Position numbers and translations under genes: made by a program
From: an uncultured Nitrospira sp.
GTDB lineage: Bacteria; Nitrospirota; Nitrospiria; Nitrospirales; Nitrospiraceae
Assembly (NCBI GenBank): GCA_946479785.1
Contig: CAMLHQ010000005.1
Location: 1 to 62,883 of the forward strand
Reading direction: 5' to 3'
Length of the DNA stretch: 62,883 bases
Notes under the pieces: generated by a model
The model's database searches: none
What the model was told of the DNA's origin: nothing
What the model saw: only the letters and a program-made list of their open reading frames with translations
Part shown: positions 19,135 through 25,779 of the stretch, one piece after another
Position numbering within the stretch: the stretch's first letter is position 1
Layout of the letters: every line of letters begins with the position of its first letter

Positions 19135-19386
19135 ATGAAACCACCGAAACCTCGGAACCAGATCGGCCGGTTGGAGATGTTCTGTTCTGCCGCAGCCTTG
19201 CTTCTGGCCATCGGCAGCATTGTGGGTGCGTGGACGTTGAACCTACTGATCGCGTTGGTGTTATTGGCAGTTGTGTACAGTGTCCTGTGTGATCTGCGAG
19301 CACTCAAAGAGTTGAAGAAACCCGTGGCAGCGCAACACACTTCAAGGAAATCACATGCAGAACGAATCGATCGCGCGTCTGGCTGA
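19135..19386 (+). CDS. Small two-helix membrane protein
   Basis: 83 residues from the ATG at 19135; a GTG at 19111 would add eight. Not recognised. A positively charged start (KPPKPRNQ) precedes two closely spaced hydrophobic helices, about residues 18-34 and 36-52, then a charged cytoplasmic tail rich in Lys, Arg and His. It is the first gene after the sigma-54 promoter candidate and overlaps the next gene by 32 bp in another frame. The overlap makes the tail uncertain, but hydrophobic pattern and position support a real gene. It may anchor other products of this operon to the membrane; that is inference. Confidence 0.55.
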   Translation: MKPPKPRNQIGRLEMFCSAAALLLAIGSIVGAWTLNLLIALVLLAVVYSVLCDLRALKELKKPVAAQHTSRKSHAERIDRASG

Positions 19387-19591
19387 GTTACACAAGGTGC
19401 TGGCCGTCTGCCCTAGCGATGTCCTCGCACGTTGCGATTTAGCGTTACTGCTCGAGCAGTTGGACCTGCATGACGAAGCGTTATTCAATTGGAAGACGGT
19501 GTTGGAATTTGATCCTAATAATCTGAAGGCACGCGAAGGCGTGACCCGCTGTCGAACCCGGCCAGCGCGGCCGTTCCAGTCCCAGAGGTGA
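19355..19591 (+). CDS. Small TPR-like protein (copy 1)
   Basis: 78 residues. Helical pattern of a tetratricopeptide unit: LAVCPSDVLARCDLALLLEQ then LDLHDEALFNWKTVLEFDP. AAGGAAAT precedes the ATG. It is clearly paralogous to the protein at 20489-20779; both share the frame L-V-CP-D-ARx-LA-LLE-LD-EALFNW and a C-terminal REGV-RC. TPR proteins mediate protein-protein contact, so the pair could hold together other products of the operon. There is no signal peptide. No specific family is recognised beyond the repeat. Confidence 0.75.
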   Translation: MQNESIARLAELHKVLAVCPSDVLARCDLALLLEQLDLHDEALFNWKTVLEFDPNNLKAREGVTRCRTRPARPFQSQR

Positions 19592-19630
19592 TCAGACGTG
19601 TTTTCTCTACTGACAAAGAGGAGCCCTCAT

Positions 19631-19681
19631 ATGTATCGCGCCATATTTCTCCTGTTACTTGCAGCCGCCTCTTGGAGGTGA
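19631..19681 (+). CDS. 16-residue hydrophobic peptide ORF
   Basis: The ORF reads MYRAIFLLLLAAASWR, preceded by AGAGGAG at good distance. It looks like a bare signal peptide or a very small membrane peptide. It may be a real micro-ORF, a translational leader for the epsilon-like gene 66 bp later, or the decayed start of a lost secreted protein. Only the ribosome site and hydrophobic run support it. Confidence 0.3.
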   Translation: MYRAIFLLLLAAASWR

Positions 19682-19747
19682 AGACGGCCCAAGATTCTAC
19701 CGGGTGGACGTGTGTCCCACAGCAAACACTGCAGGAAGGAACAACTC

Positions 19748-20437
19748 ATGAAATCATTGGGTAACGCCAAGCGTGAGCGCGTGATCGATGTCGGCCCGGC
19801 GGGATTCCATCCGCCGTCGGCCATGGAACTCGGTGTGACTCATCCCGACTCTGGGTTCGGGCTGTTGTATGGTCATCACGCGCCGGCGGATGAAGTCATC
19901 GCCGAGGCGGCCAGACAACTGTATACCAGGAAGAATCCCACGATTTTCCCAGGCCCCTTGTACCTCTGGGCCTGGAATCCCGACTGGATCGCCAAAGGAC
20001 AGGCCTTGTTGCGTCTCGCCGCGGAAATCCCGGATGTGATGGTTATCCCGATGCCGGATTATCGCCCTAAATATCCCAAGATCGATCCAGAGGAAGGTAT
20101 TAATCCCAACCATCCCAATCTCACCATTTGGGGAAATAAGATCGAAGTCGCACTCTTCATCGGCATCCATTGCCACTATGCCAACCTGGCACTGCGGATG
20201 GTGCGAGCAGGGACGAATTGCCTGACGGTGGCCTTCTGCCACGATATTCATGAAGACGCAATGCTCAGCGTGCAGGATCTCGATGTGAGGCAGATGGACC
20301 ATATCATCGGGATTTTCAAAACCGTCCGGAAGGACCTCGGGATTCAGATGCCCAAAGATGGGAAAACTGTGCGTCTGACCGGCACCCAAATCCGGGCGAA
20401 TCATGGGATTGAAACGGTGAATCCCAGGCCGGCATGA
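19748..20437 (+). CDS. CO_dh/acetyl-CoA synthase epsilon-like protein (copy 1)
   Basis: 229 residues. It resembles the CO_dh family (CO dehydrogenase/acetyl-CoA synthase epsilon, DHS-like NAD/FAD-binding fold), small versions of which accompany ferredoxin-dependent 2-oxoacid oxidoreductases in autotrophs such as Nitrospira. Conserved with the second copy at 23351-23929: AxxLxTxKNPTIFPGPL-LWAWN, MxDYRPKYPKI, INPNHPNLTIW-NKI-V and LFxGxHCH-N-AL. Clean ATG at 19748 with AAGGAA upstream. No signal peptide, no cysteine cluster motif. The family call comes from memory of the pattern and should be tested. It is the first enzyme-like gene of the long operon, so it probably serves the orphan gamma-alpha subunit encoded at 21880. 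Confidence 0.7.
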   Translation: MKSLGNAKRERVIDVGPAGFHPPSAMELGVTHPDSGFGLLYGHHAPADEVIAEAARQLYTRKNPTIFPGPLYLWAWNPDWIAKGQALLRLAAEIPDVMVIPMPDYRPKYPKIDPEEGINPNHPNLTIWGNKIEVALFIGIHCHYANLALRMVRAGTNCLTVAFCHDIHEDAMLSVQDLDVRQMDHIIGIFKTVRKDLGIQMPKDGKTVRLTGTQIRANHGIETVNPRPA

Positions 20438-20488
20438 GGGCTGTGGGTGGCCTTCGGAAGAAAAGGGGAGAAGAACAGGAGCGCGAAA

Positions 20489-20779
20489 ATGCCGACAACA
20501 ACGGAAAGCTCAGGTGAGCCACCTCTACCCACGCTCTGTCGCTCTAGCGAAGAATGGAATACCCGACTTACTCGGCTTCAAAAGACCCTGGCAGTCTGCC
20601 CCACGGATATCTCGGCGAGAGGCGAGCTGGCAACGTTGTTGGAACGGCTGGACCAACCAGAAGAGGCCTTGTTCAATTGGAGCGCGGTCCTGGCCTGCTA
20701 TCCCAACAGTCTCACAGCGCGTGAGGGGGTTGTTCGCTGTCGGCAGCAAATGGGGCGTCGTCTCCAGTCCAAGCTGTAA
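20489..20779 (+). CDS. Small TPR-like protein (copy 2)
   Basis: 96 residues from the ATG at 20489, which has AGGAG at 20477-20481; a GTG at 20447 is less likely. It is a paralogue of the 19355 protein: KTLAVCPTDISARGELATLL and LDQPEEALFNWSAVLACYP match it nearly position for position, and both end with a VRCR-like basic tail. One degenerate TPR hairpin plus a Ser/Thr-rich N-terminus. The repeat of TPR-like genes on both sides of the epsilon-like gene suggests that this part of the operon arose by duplication. Function unknown; scaffold or assembly role is inference. Confidence 0.72.
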   Translation: MPTTTESSGEPPLPTLCRSSEEWNTRLTRLQKTLAVCPTDISARGELATLLERLDQPEEALFNWSAVLACYPNSLTAREGVVRCRQQMGRRLQSKL

Positions 20780-20791
20780 GAGAGTGAGCAC

Positions 20792-21085
20792 ATGCCAACG
20801 ATCTGGGGCAGTCTTCTCGATCGAGTTGAGGAAGATCTTCATGGTACTCGGTGGGTTCAGGTGAGGATTACCTCGTCTGGGGGAACAGCAATCCGAGTCC
20901 GTGTCCTTGTTGGAGGGCAGACCATAGTTGCACGGGGGATAGAACGGATTGATCTTTCTACTCTTTGCGCAGGTGAATTTGTGGAGGTGACCTACCACCA
21001 CGGTCACGCCGGTTTCATGGAGGCTGAAACAATCTATGTCCAGCCGGACCGCGTTCCGGCGGCTAAAGGAACCGACGATAGATGA
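20792..21085 (+). CDS. Small beta-rich domain protein (copy 1)
   Basis: 97 residues of alternating polar and hydrophobic strands with the closing pattern GEFVEVTYHHGHAGFMEAETIYV, as in DUF5666/OB-like barrels. No signal peptide and no catalytic motif seen. It opens with MPTIWGSLLDRV, echoed by MPIIWGQIESIV in the next gene, so the two are tandem duplicates. Its stop TGA overlaps the next start (ATGA), indicating coupled translation and probably equal amounts. I do not recognise a specific family. A structural subunit or ligand-binding barrel of the operon's complex is possible. Confidence 0.65.
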   Translation: MPTIWGSLLDRVEEDLHGTRWVQVRITSSGGTAIRVRVLVGGQTIVARGIERIDLSTLCAGEFVEVTYHHGHAGFMEAETIYVQPDRVPAAKGTDDR

Positions 21086-21579
21086 TGCCGATTATCTGGG
21101 GGCAGATTGAATCGATTGTGAATCGCCGGAACATTCTGCCGGGCCTGGTCATCAAAACGCGAACACCTCTAGGCACGTGCCGCATCGAATGTGTAGTTGG
21201 GGCAAGCGCCAAAGTGGCTAAAGGCTTCGAGCGGCTGAGCTTGGAGGACATTCGCCCTGGCGAGTTTGTCGTGGCCACTCTCAGGGAGCATGACGGCTGG
21301 CTGGAAGCTGAACGAATCGACGTTATCGTGTTCGGAATCGATTCAGCCATCAGGCTTGGCGAAGAGAGGATCCAGTCCACGGTATTTCCCGAATGTCCTA
21401 GAACGAGGGGCTGGAGGGCAAGGTACTCAGGCGTTGTGATCGCGCGAGGCGATCGTTACCAGAACCATCATAGGAGGGACCGATGGCAGCCAAACGCAGA
21501 GCGACAGCAAAGAAGTCAAAAAAGAAATCAGCGGTCAGAACAAAGAAGAAGAAAAAGTAACTGGGCGGGTTGGACCTGA
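21082..21579 (+). CDS. Small beta-rich domain protein (copy 2) with basic tail
   Basis: 165 residues if read to the first stop. Residues 1-85 repeat the previous protein: GLVIKTRTPLG, AKVAKGFERLSLEDI and RPGEFVVATLREHDGWLEAE align with it. The remaining 80 residues become Arg/Gln/His-rich and look like an out-of-frame reading of the Lys-rich micro-ORF that overlaps it at 21483-21560. A frameshift near 21350-21420 is therefore possible; the true end may be earlier. Start at 21082 or 21085. Function unknown, presumably the same as its duplicate. Confidence 0.55.
   Translation: MMPIIWGQIESIVNRRNILPGLVIKTRTPLGTCRIECVVGASAKVAKGFERLSLEDIRPGEFVVATLREHDGWLEAERIDVIVFGIDSAIRLGEERIQSTVFPECPRTRGWRARYSGVVIARGDRYQNHHRRDRWQPNAERQQRSQKRNQRSEQRRRKSNWAGWT
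21483..21560 (+). CDS. 25-residue Lys/Arg-rich microprotein
   Basis: ATG at 21483 directly preceded by TAGGAGGGACCG, the strongest Shine-Dalgarno sequence in this stretch. The product starts MAAKRRATAKK and ends in a run of five Lys; about two-thirds of residues are basic. Such histone-H1-tail-like peptides bind nucleic acids or acidic proteins. It lies inside the 3' part of the preceding reading frame, in another frame, so one of the two readings is probably wrong; the ribosome site favours this one. No family recognised. Confidence 0.5.
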   Translation: MAAKRRATAKKSKKKSAVRTKKKKK

Positions 21580-21583
21580 GCAC

Positions 21584-21862
21584 ATGTCACAGGATGCCGA
21601 CATACTGGTCGTGCAGTATCCAAGAGGTGCGACTGCCCTGGTCTGGTTCGATCAGGCTACCGGGGCGATTGCGACGAGCCATGCCGGATTGCGGGTCACG
21701 CTGCGCCGAGAAGTCAGGAATTGGGAAGGCCATCCGGTGCGTCCGCACGAGGGACGAATCTTTCTGTCCGCTGTGTACGACCACTTCTTTCTGAGCGGGT
21801 ATCCCGTGCACTGGCTCAGCGCCTCCGACCTCAAAGAAGTGCGAAATGCATATCGTGTCTAG
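21584..21862 (+). CDS. Hypothetical protein, 92 residues
   Basis: Small soluble protein, not recognised. Predicted strands and two aromatic-rich patches (VVQYPRGATALVWFD and VYDHFFLSGYPVHWLSAS) suggest a compact beta-type domain. It follows the Lys-rich microprotein and ends 17 bp before the gamma-alpha fusion on the same strand, so it is very probably co-transcribed with it. Ribosome site before the ATG is weak. No Cys, so no metal cluster. A small accessory subunit is plausible but unproven. Confidence 0.6.
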   Translation: MSQDADILVVQYPRGATALVWFDQATGAIATSHAGLRVTLRREVRNWEGHPVRPHEGRIFLSAVYDHFFLSGYPVHWLSASDLKEVRNAYRV

Positions 21863-21879
21863 GTATAAAGGCGAGTGAT

Positions 21880-23325
21880 ATGGCTCCGTTTACAGCCTGG
21901 CTTCCTGCTCGCCCCAATCAAGACTTTGACCTCGTCGTCAAGTTCATAGGGCCGGGCGCGTCATTGCTCCTGAAGGAGTGGACACCCATTGCTCATTCCC
22001 TGATCGAGCGCGGATTCGCGGTGATGGCACAGAGCGGGAGGCTCAACGGCAATTGTGGTGATTTTGTGCTCAAGATCCGCATCGCGACGCGGACATTTTA
22101 TTCGATGGGACACGGGTGTGACGTGCTGGTCTATCTGAGAGACAGTGTTCCGGAATTCTCGCGCTTCAGCCTCCAACCAGGAAGCGTGCTCCTGTGGGAA
22201 CCGCCGAAAGAACTGCCGCTGCATCTGGTTCTGCCGGAAGAGATCATCACATATCCCATCCCGCTCACCGATCTCAGTGCTCAGCATTCTGAAGGGCTTT
22301 CGGGCAGGGGCTTCGCCGCATTCGGAGTCCTGTTGCACTTACTTGGTGTCCCCGAGGAGTCCCTCCAGCACCTCACGGAGGTTTTGCCCGCCCCCCGATC
22401 ATTCGCGTCCGGCTGGGACTTTGCCCGGCGAGCGCTCAAGAAGCATGACGCCTATTCACTGCCACTCCCTGCAACCGAGAATGGACCAGGCCGGATGATC
22501 CTGACTCCGGAGCAGGCCATCATGCTCGGATTCGCCGTCAGTTCCTGCGAATGCCGGACGATGTGCGACCATGAATTGCTCCACTCAACGGCACACTGGA
22601 TGGCCAAACACTCGGGAATGGCCGGTGCGATGGTGTCGGTGTTGCAGAGCGACAGCCACGCGGGCGTGCAAGCCTATCGCGGACCCCAAGGGAGGGTGAT
22701 GGCCATGCTCCGGGCAGACGACTCTGCCATTGCGTCTTGTCTCCGTGGCTTCGATGCGCCAAGGGTGTTCGTCGCAGCCGACATTCCGGACGCACTGAGG
22801 CTGTTGATCGAGGGACACGAGCTTATCCGCAGCGGACTGAGCGACGGCGTGGGGGTCTTGATCGAAGAAACCGTCGCCCTCCGCCATCAAAGCGTTGAGA
22901 TTCCTTCCTTGGTTGAAATGATTCGCCGGAGAAGTGCCGCCATGCCAGACACAACCATGCCCCGTCAGCCTGAAACAGTCGACGCGATGGTCGAGCGAGA
23001 CGGAGATCGCGAAGCGGATGTGGGCTTTGTGGCGTGGGGAGCGGCTCAAGGCGTGGTGCGGGACGCGGTGACGCTCTGTCGGAGCTTCGGACTCAACGTG
23101 GTCGGCTTCTATCCGAAAGTCATCGTGCCGTTTCCACAAGAGCAACTTGAGGCGTTTGCCAGAACTGTGAATCGCGTGGTCCTGGTCGAATCAAGCCAGA
23201 TGCACGGATATGAGGATCGGCTGCGAGCAGCTTGCTCGTTCCAGCCCGCGGTGCTCACGCCGTTGCCCGGGAAATCTCTCACGCCGATGGATATTTTTCT
23301 TCGCGAAGGGTTGGGAGCCGTATGA
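21880..23325 (+). CDS. 2-oxoacid:acceptor oxidoreductase gamma-alpha fusion, no beta subunit nearby
   Basis: 481 residues from the ATG at 21880 (AAAGGCGAG upstream). Residues about 9-105 resemble the gamma domain of ferredoxin-dependent 2-oxoacid oxidoreductases: GPGASLL, then RLNGNCGDFVLKIRI and FYSMGHGCDVLVYL. Residues about 205-345 match an alpha (PYR) domain only loosely; the usual YPITPS-type stretch is replaced by a Cys-rich CECRTMCDHELLH. Residues about 375-475 match PFOR domain II well: ADVGFVAWGAAQGVVRDA, GLNVVGFYPKVIVPFPQEQL and VVLVESSQMHG. The fusion order is that of KorA-type alpha subunits. No TPP-binding beta subunit and no ferredoxin-type delta subunit occur in the window, so it either borrows a beta encoded elsewhere or has changed function. 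Epsilon-like genes stand on both sides. Confidence 0.72.
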   Translation: MAPFTAWLPARPNQDFDLVVKFIGPGASLLLKEWTPIAHSLIERGFAVMAQSGRLNGNCGDFVLKIRIATRTFYSMGHGCDVLVYLRDSVPEFSRFSLQPGSVLLWEPPKELPLHLVLPEEIITYPIPLTDLSAQHSEGLSGRGFAAFGVLLHLLGVPEESLQHLTEVLPAPRSFASGWDFARRALKKHDAYSLPLPATENGPGRMILTPEQAIMLGFAVSSCECRTMCDHELLHSTAHWMAKHSGMAGAMVSVLQSDSHAGVQAYRGPQGRVMAMLRADDSAIASCLRGFDAPRVFVAADIPDALRLLIEGHELIRSGLSDGVGVLIEETVALRHQSVEIPSLVEMIRRRSAAMPDTTMPRQPETVDAMVERDGDREADVGFVAWGAAQGVVRDAVTLCRSFGLNVVGFYPKVIVPFPQEQLEAFARTVNRVVLVESSQMHGYEDRLRAACSFQPAVLTPLPGKSLTPMDIFLREGLGAV

Positions 23326-23350
23326 AACATCCTAGAAAGGAGCTATCAGA

Positions 23351-23929
23351 ATGAAACCATACGAAATGACGATTGGACCTGAGGGGTACCTTCCTCCGTC
23401 CGTCTCGGAAAGAGGCGTGGTTGGGCCGTCGAAAGGCGAGGGCCTGGTGATGGGGAAGCGCGTCCCCGAACAACAAGCCATCGACGAGGCGGCGCGTCGG
23501 TTACTTACAGCCAAGAACCCAACGATTTTTCCCGGACCGTTGGTCCTCTGGGCGTGGAATAAGCAGGCGGTCCGCGAGTCCAAAGTGGTCAAGGCGCTGG
23601 CGGAGGCCGTGCCGGCCAGGCTGATTCCCATGGCCGACTACCGCCCGAAGTATCCGAAGATTGTGGCAGAGAAGGAGATCAACCCGAACCACCCGAATCT
23701 GACCATCTGGAAAAACAAGATCGATGTCTGTCTCTTTGTTGGTGTACACTGCCATCAATCCAACATCGCGCTGAAGATCATTCGAGGGGGAACCGACTGT
23801 TTTACGATTGCGCTCTGCACCTTCAGCGGGGACGATGAGGCGCACATCACGATTCGCGATTTGACTGCCGATACCATCCAGCGCATTGTGGATTCAGTCC
23901 ATCGGCAGAAACGAACGCGGCCATCATAA
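23351..23929 (+). CDS. CO_dh/acetyl-CoA synthase epsilon-like protein (copy 2)
   Basis: 192 residues, paralogue of the 19748 protein and shorter at the C-terminus by about 35. It shares KNPTIFPGPLVLWAWN, MADYRPKYPKI, INPNHPNLTIWKNKIDVC and GVHCHQSNIALKIIRGGTDC with copy 1. AAAGGAG stands just before the ATG. The DHS-like fold expected for this family usually binds a nucleotide or flavin, but I see no decisive motif. It follows the gamma-alpha fusion by 25 bp, so both are likely subunits of one soluble enzyme. Nitrospira genomes carry such proteins near 2-oxoacid oxidoreductases, which supports the assignment (recalled, not checked). Confidence 0.72.
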   Translation: MKPYEMTIGPEGYLPPSVSERGVVGPSKGEGLVMGKRVPEQQAIDEAARRLLTAKNPTIFPGPLVLWAWNKQAVRESKVVKALAEAVPARLIPMADYRPKYPKIVAEKEINPNHPNLTIWKNKIDVCLFVGVHCHQSNIALKIIRGGTDCFTIALCTFSGDDEAHITIRDLTADTIQRIVDSVHRQKRTRPS

Positions 23930-23980
23930 ATGCATAGGAGTTCAGTCTTGATATCTACATTCATCAAAAAAGGACAGGTT

Positions 23981-24913
23981 ATGCGATATCTATTTGCTGT
24001 AATTGTCACCGTGATGGCTGGAATGAGTTCTTCCGCTTGGGCCTATGAGGAGAGTCCTGTGACGGACGGCGGCCGATTAGTAGGCACCATTACGCTCGAT
24101 GGCAAAGTGCCCAAGCCAAAGGGTTACAATCTCATTACATTACCGGACCAAATCTACTGCGGCCGGATTTCGGACGGCCAAGGGTGGCGGTTGTTGCAAC
24201 CCTTCAACGTCGGGCCGGCCGGAGAGTTCCGCGACGTCGTGGTGTATCTCGAAGGCATCAACAAAGGCAAGAGCTTTGCTGTGACTTTTACGAGCCCGCG
24301 GATCGAAGCCCGGGATTGCCGCTTTGTCCCTTTTACGACCGTCGTTCGAGAAAAAGAGAATGTCGTCGTCGTGAACATGGATCCGGTTATGCACGACATC
24401 CAAGCCTATGAGAGTTCTCACCTCGGAGCACGGGTCCTTTTCAATGTGCCGCTGCCGATGAATCCGCAACATCCGCGAGATCTCAAGGACCGGAGTGACG
24501 CAGCCATGTACCACAAACACTTGGCCGGCGAACCGATGAAACAGCTCGTCGGCATGTCGAAAGGTCGCCGGGTGTTCGTCATGCAGTGCGGTTTCCACGC
24601 CTACATGGAAAGCTGGGGATTGGCCATGGAGAATCCGTACTATGCCACGACCGACAAAGACGGACGTTTCGCGATCAGCGACATCCCACCCGGTACATAC
24701 AAGATGGTCATCTGGCATCCCTATATCGGAGGCGCGAAAGAACAGCAGATTACTATCCCGCCGAAGGGACAGACAGCAGTTGAGGTCAGGATTCCCGCAC
24801 CGACCGGACGGCTGTACGCCAATGAAATGGTCGACCATCCTTATACGCGGTACGGAATCACCGATGAGGCCCAGAGCCAAATCGTGCCGACCCTAATCCG
24901 CCAGTCGCCATAG
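23981..24913 (+). CDS. Periplasmic cupredoxin-like protein with carboxypeptidase-regulatory-like domain
   Basis: 310 residues from the ATG at 23981 (AAGGACAGG upstream). Signal peptide MRYLFAVIVTVMAGMSSSAWA, so exported. The middle resembles plastocyanin-like domains: MDPVMHDIQAYE supplies a His (H138) and QCGFHAYMESW supplies C203, H206 and M209, a possible type-1 copper set. The next block NPYYATTDKDGRFAISDIPP, then GTYKMVIWHP, is the beta-sandwich seen in carboxypeptidase-regulatory-like domains. A copper protein would accept or donate electrons on the periplasmic side. Copper binding is inferred from ligands alone. Its presence in an otherwise cytoplasmic and membrane operon is unexpected. 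Tail residues are Pro- and Tyr-rich. Confidence 0.75.
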   Translation: MRYLFAVIVTVMAGMSSSAWAYEESPVTDGGRLVGTITLDGKVPKPKGYNLITLPDQIYCGRISDGQGWRLLQPFNVGPAGEFRDVVVYLEGINKGKSFAVTFTSPRIEARDCRFVPFTTVVREKENVVVVNMDPVMHDIQAYESSHLGARVLFNVPLPMNPQHPRDLKDRSDAAMYHKHLAGEPMKQLVGMSKGRRVFVMQCGFHAYMESWGLAMENPYYATTDKDGRFAISDIPPGTYKMVIWHPYIGGAKEQQITIPPKGQTAVEVRIPAPTGRLYANEMVDHPYTRYGITDEAQSQIVPTLIRQSP

Positions 24914-24961
24914 TCACTCGTCACTGTTGTTGGCACACGGCCCTCATTCGGGCTGAAGGTG

Positions 24962-24978
24962 CAGGAGTAGGACTCCTG
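24962..24978 (+). other. Short hairpin between soluble and membrane halves of the operon
   Basis: CAGGAGT-AGG-ACTCCTG is a perfect 7-bp stem with a 3-nt loop, in the 109-bp gap before the acetate-transporter-like gene; a weaker GCCC/GGGC stem precedes it at 24940-24953. No T-run follows, so it is not a plain terminator. It may stabilise or partly attenuate the message between the two halves. No promoter-like element was found in this gap. Confidence 0.3.
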
Positions 24979-25022
24979 ATTGCCGAGGTGTGATGCCGGG
25001 CAAGGAGCTCTAAAAGGAAAAC

Positions 25023-25661
25023 ATGACCAAGTCTGAAACGGCCAGTCGTCGGATCGATGTGTTAGCCATTGGTTTATTCGGCCTTGCGGTCGGAGCCTTG
25101 ACCGTGGGCATGGCACAAGTCGGACACATTCCAGAAATGGATAAAGTGGGAGTGCTGGTCATCGCCCTGGTGTTTGGCGGTCTCGTACAGGTGCTGGCCG
25201 GGGTTGCCGATATTCGATACAACGAGCAACTTGGAGGGACAGCCCTCACGATGTATGGCTTCTTTTGGTTCACGGTGTCTTTATCCCAGCTCGTCAGTAT
25301 GAGTACGTCATTCCATTTTGATAGCGCCTTATTTGTCCCGATCAACCTCGTGTATGTTTTCTTCTCAGCGGTCATGGTATACCTGACCGCGTACCGTTCT
25401 GTTGCCTTGTGCTTCCTCCATCTCGTCATTACCCTCACGTTTTTCTCGACGGTCTGCATGAGGCTGAATCTGATATCGGAAACGCTTCCGGGGTTGGCTC
25501 ATCTGGCAGTCGGAACCCTTGCCTTTTATCACGCGATCGGCAGTCTCTCACAGGCCTACACCGGCAAGGCGATTGTGCCACTTGGGTCTCCGCTTCTCCG
25601 CCACCAGAGAGCCAGGAGCGCGGTCCATTCGGAAGTGGCAACGTCGTTCGGAGGAACCTAA
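25023..25661 (+). CDS. GPR1/FUN34/YaaH (SatP) family acetate-uptake-type transporter
   Basis: 212 residues with six hydrophobic helices. GLFGLAVGALTVGMAQVG, then GVLVIALVFGGLVQVLAGV and GGTALTMYGFFWFTVSL follow the AceTr family pattern (compare the GLLGF, GGIAQIFAG and FTSYGSFW blocks of bacterial SatP). The family imports acetate or succinate with protons across the inner membrane. The family's opening NPAPLGL motif is weak here, so substrate could differ. AAAAGGAAAA precedes the ATG. Placement between the oxidoreductase-like genes and the Hyf-like complex links a small carboxylate to the system. Confidence 0.72.
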   Translation: MTKSETASRRIDVLAIGLFGLAVGALTVGMAQVGHIPEMDKVGVLVIALVFGGLVQVLAGVADIRYNEQLGGTALTMYGFFWFTVSLSQLVSMSTSFHFDSALFVPINLVYVFFSAVMVYLTAYRSVALCFLHLVITLTFFSTVCMRLNLISETLPGLAHLAVGTLAFYHAIGSLSQAYTGKAIVPLGSPLLRHQRARSAVHSEVATSFGGT

Positions 25662-25779
25662 GCTCCGATGAACCAGTCTCGCGGGGTTGATCCGGCTCTG
25701 TTGCACCTTGCCTTTCCATGAGTATTCGTTGAACATTCCGGCTTCCTGTTCTCACAGCTTTGAGGACTATTCCTAAACG

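Noticed and set aside
19748..23929. Carbon monoxide dehydrogenase or acetyl-CoA synthase pathway
   Set aside because: Only epsilon-like small proteins are present; no CooS/CdhA catalytic subunit or CODH cluster motifs occur in the window.
24930..24950. TTGGCAC at 24929-24935 as a sigma-54 promoter for the transporter and membrane module
   Set aside because: There is no GC at the required distance downstream; the -12 position reads CCTCA.
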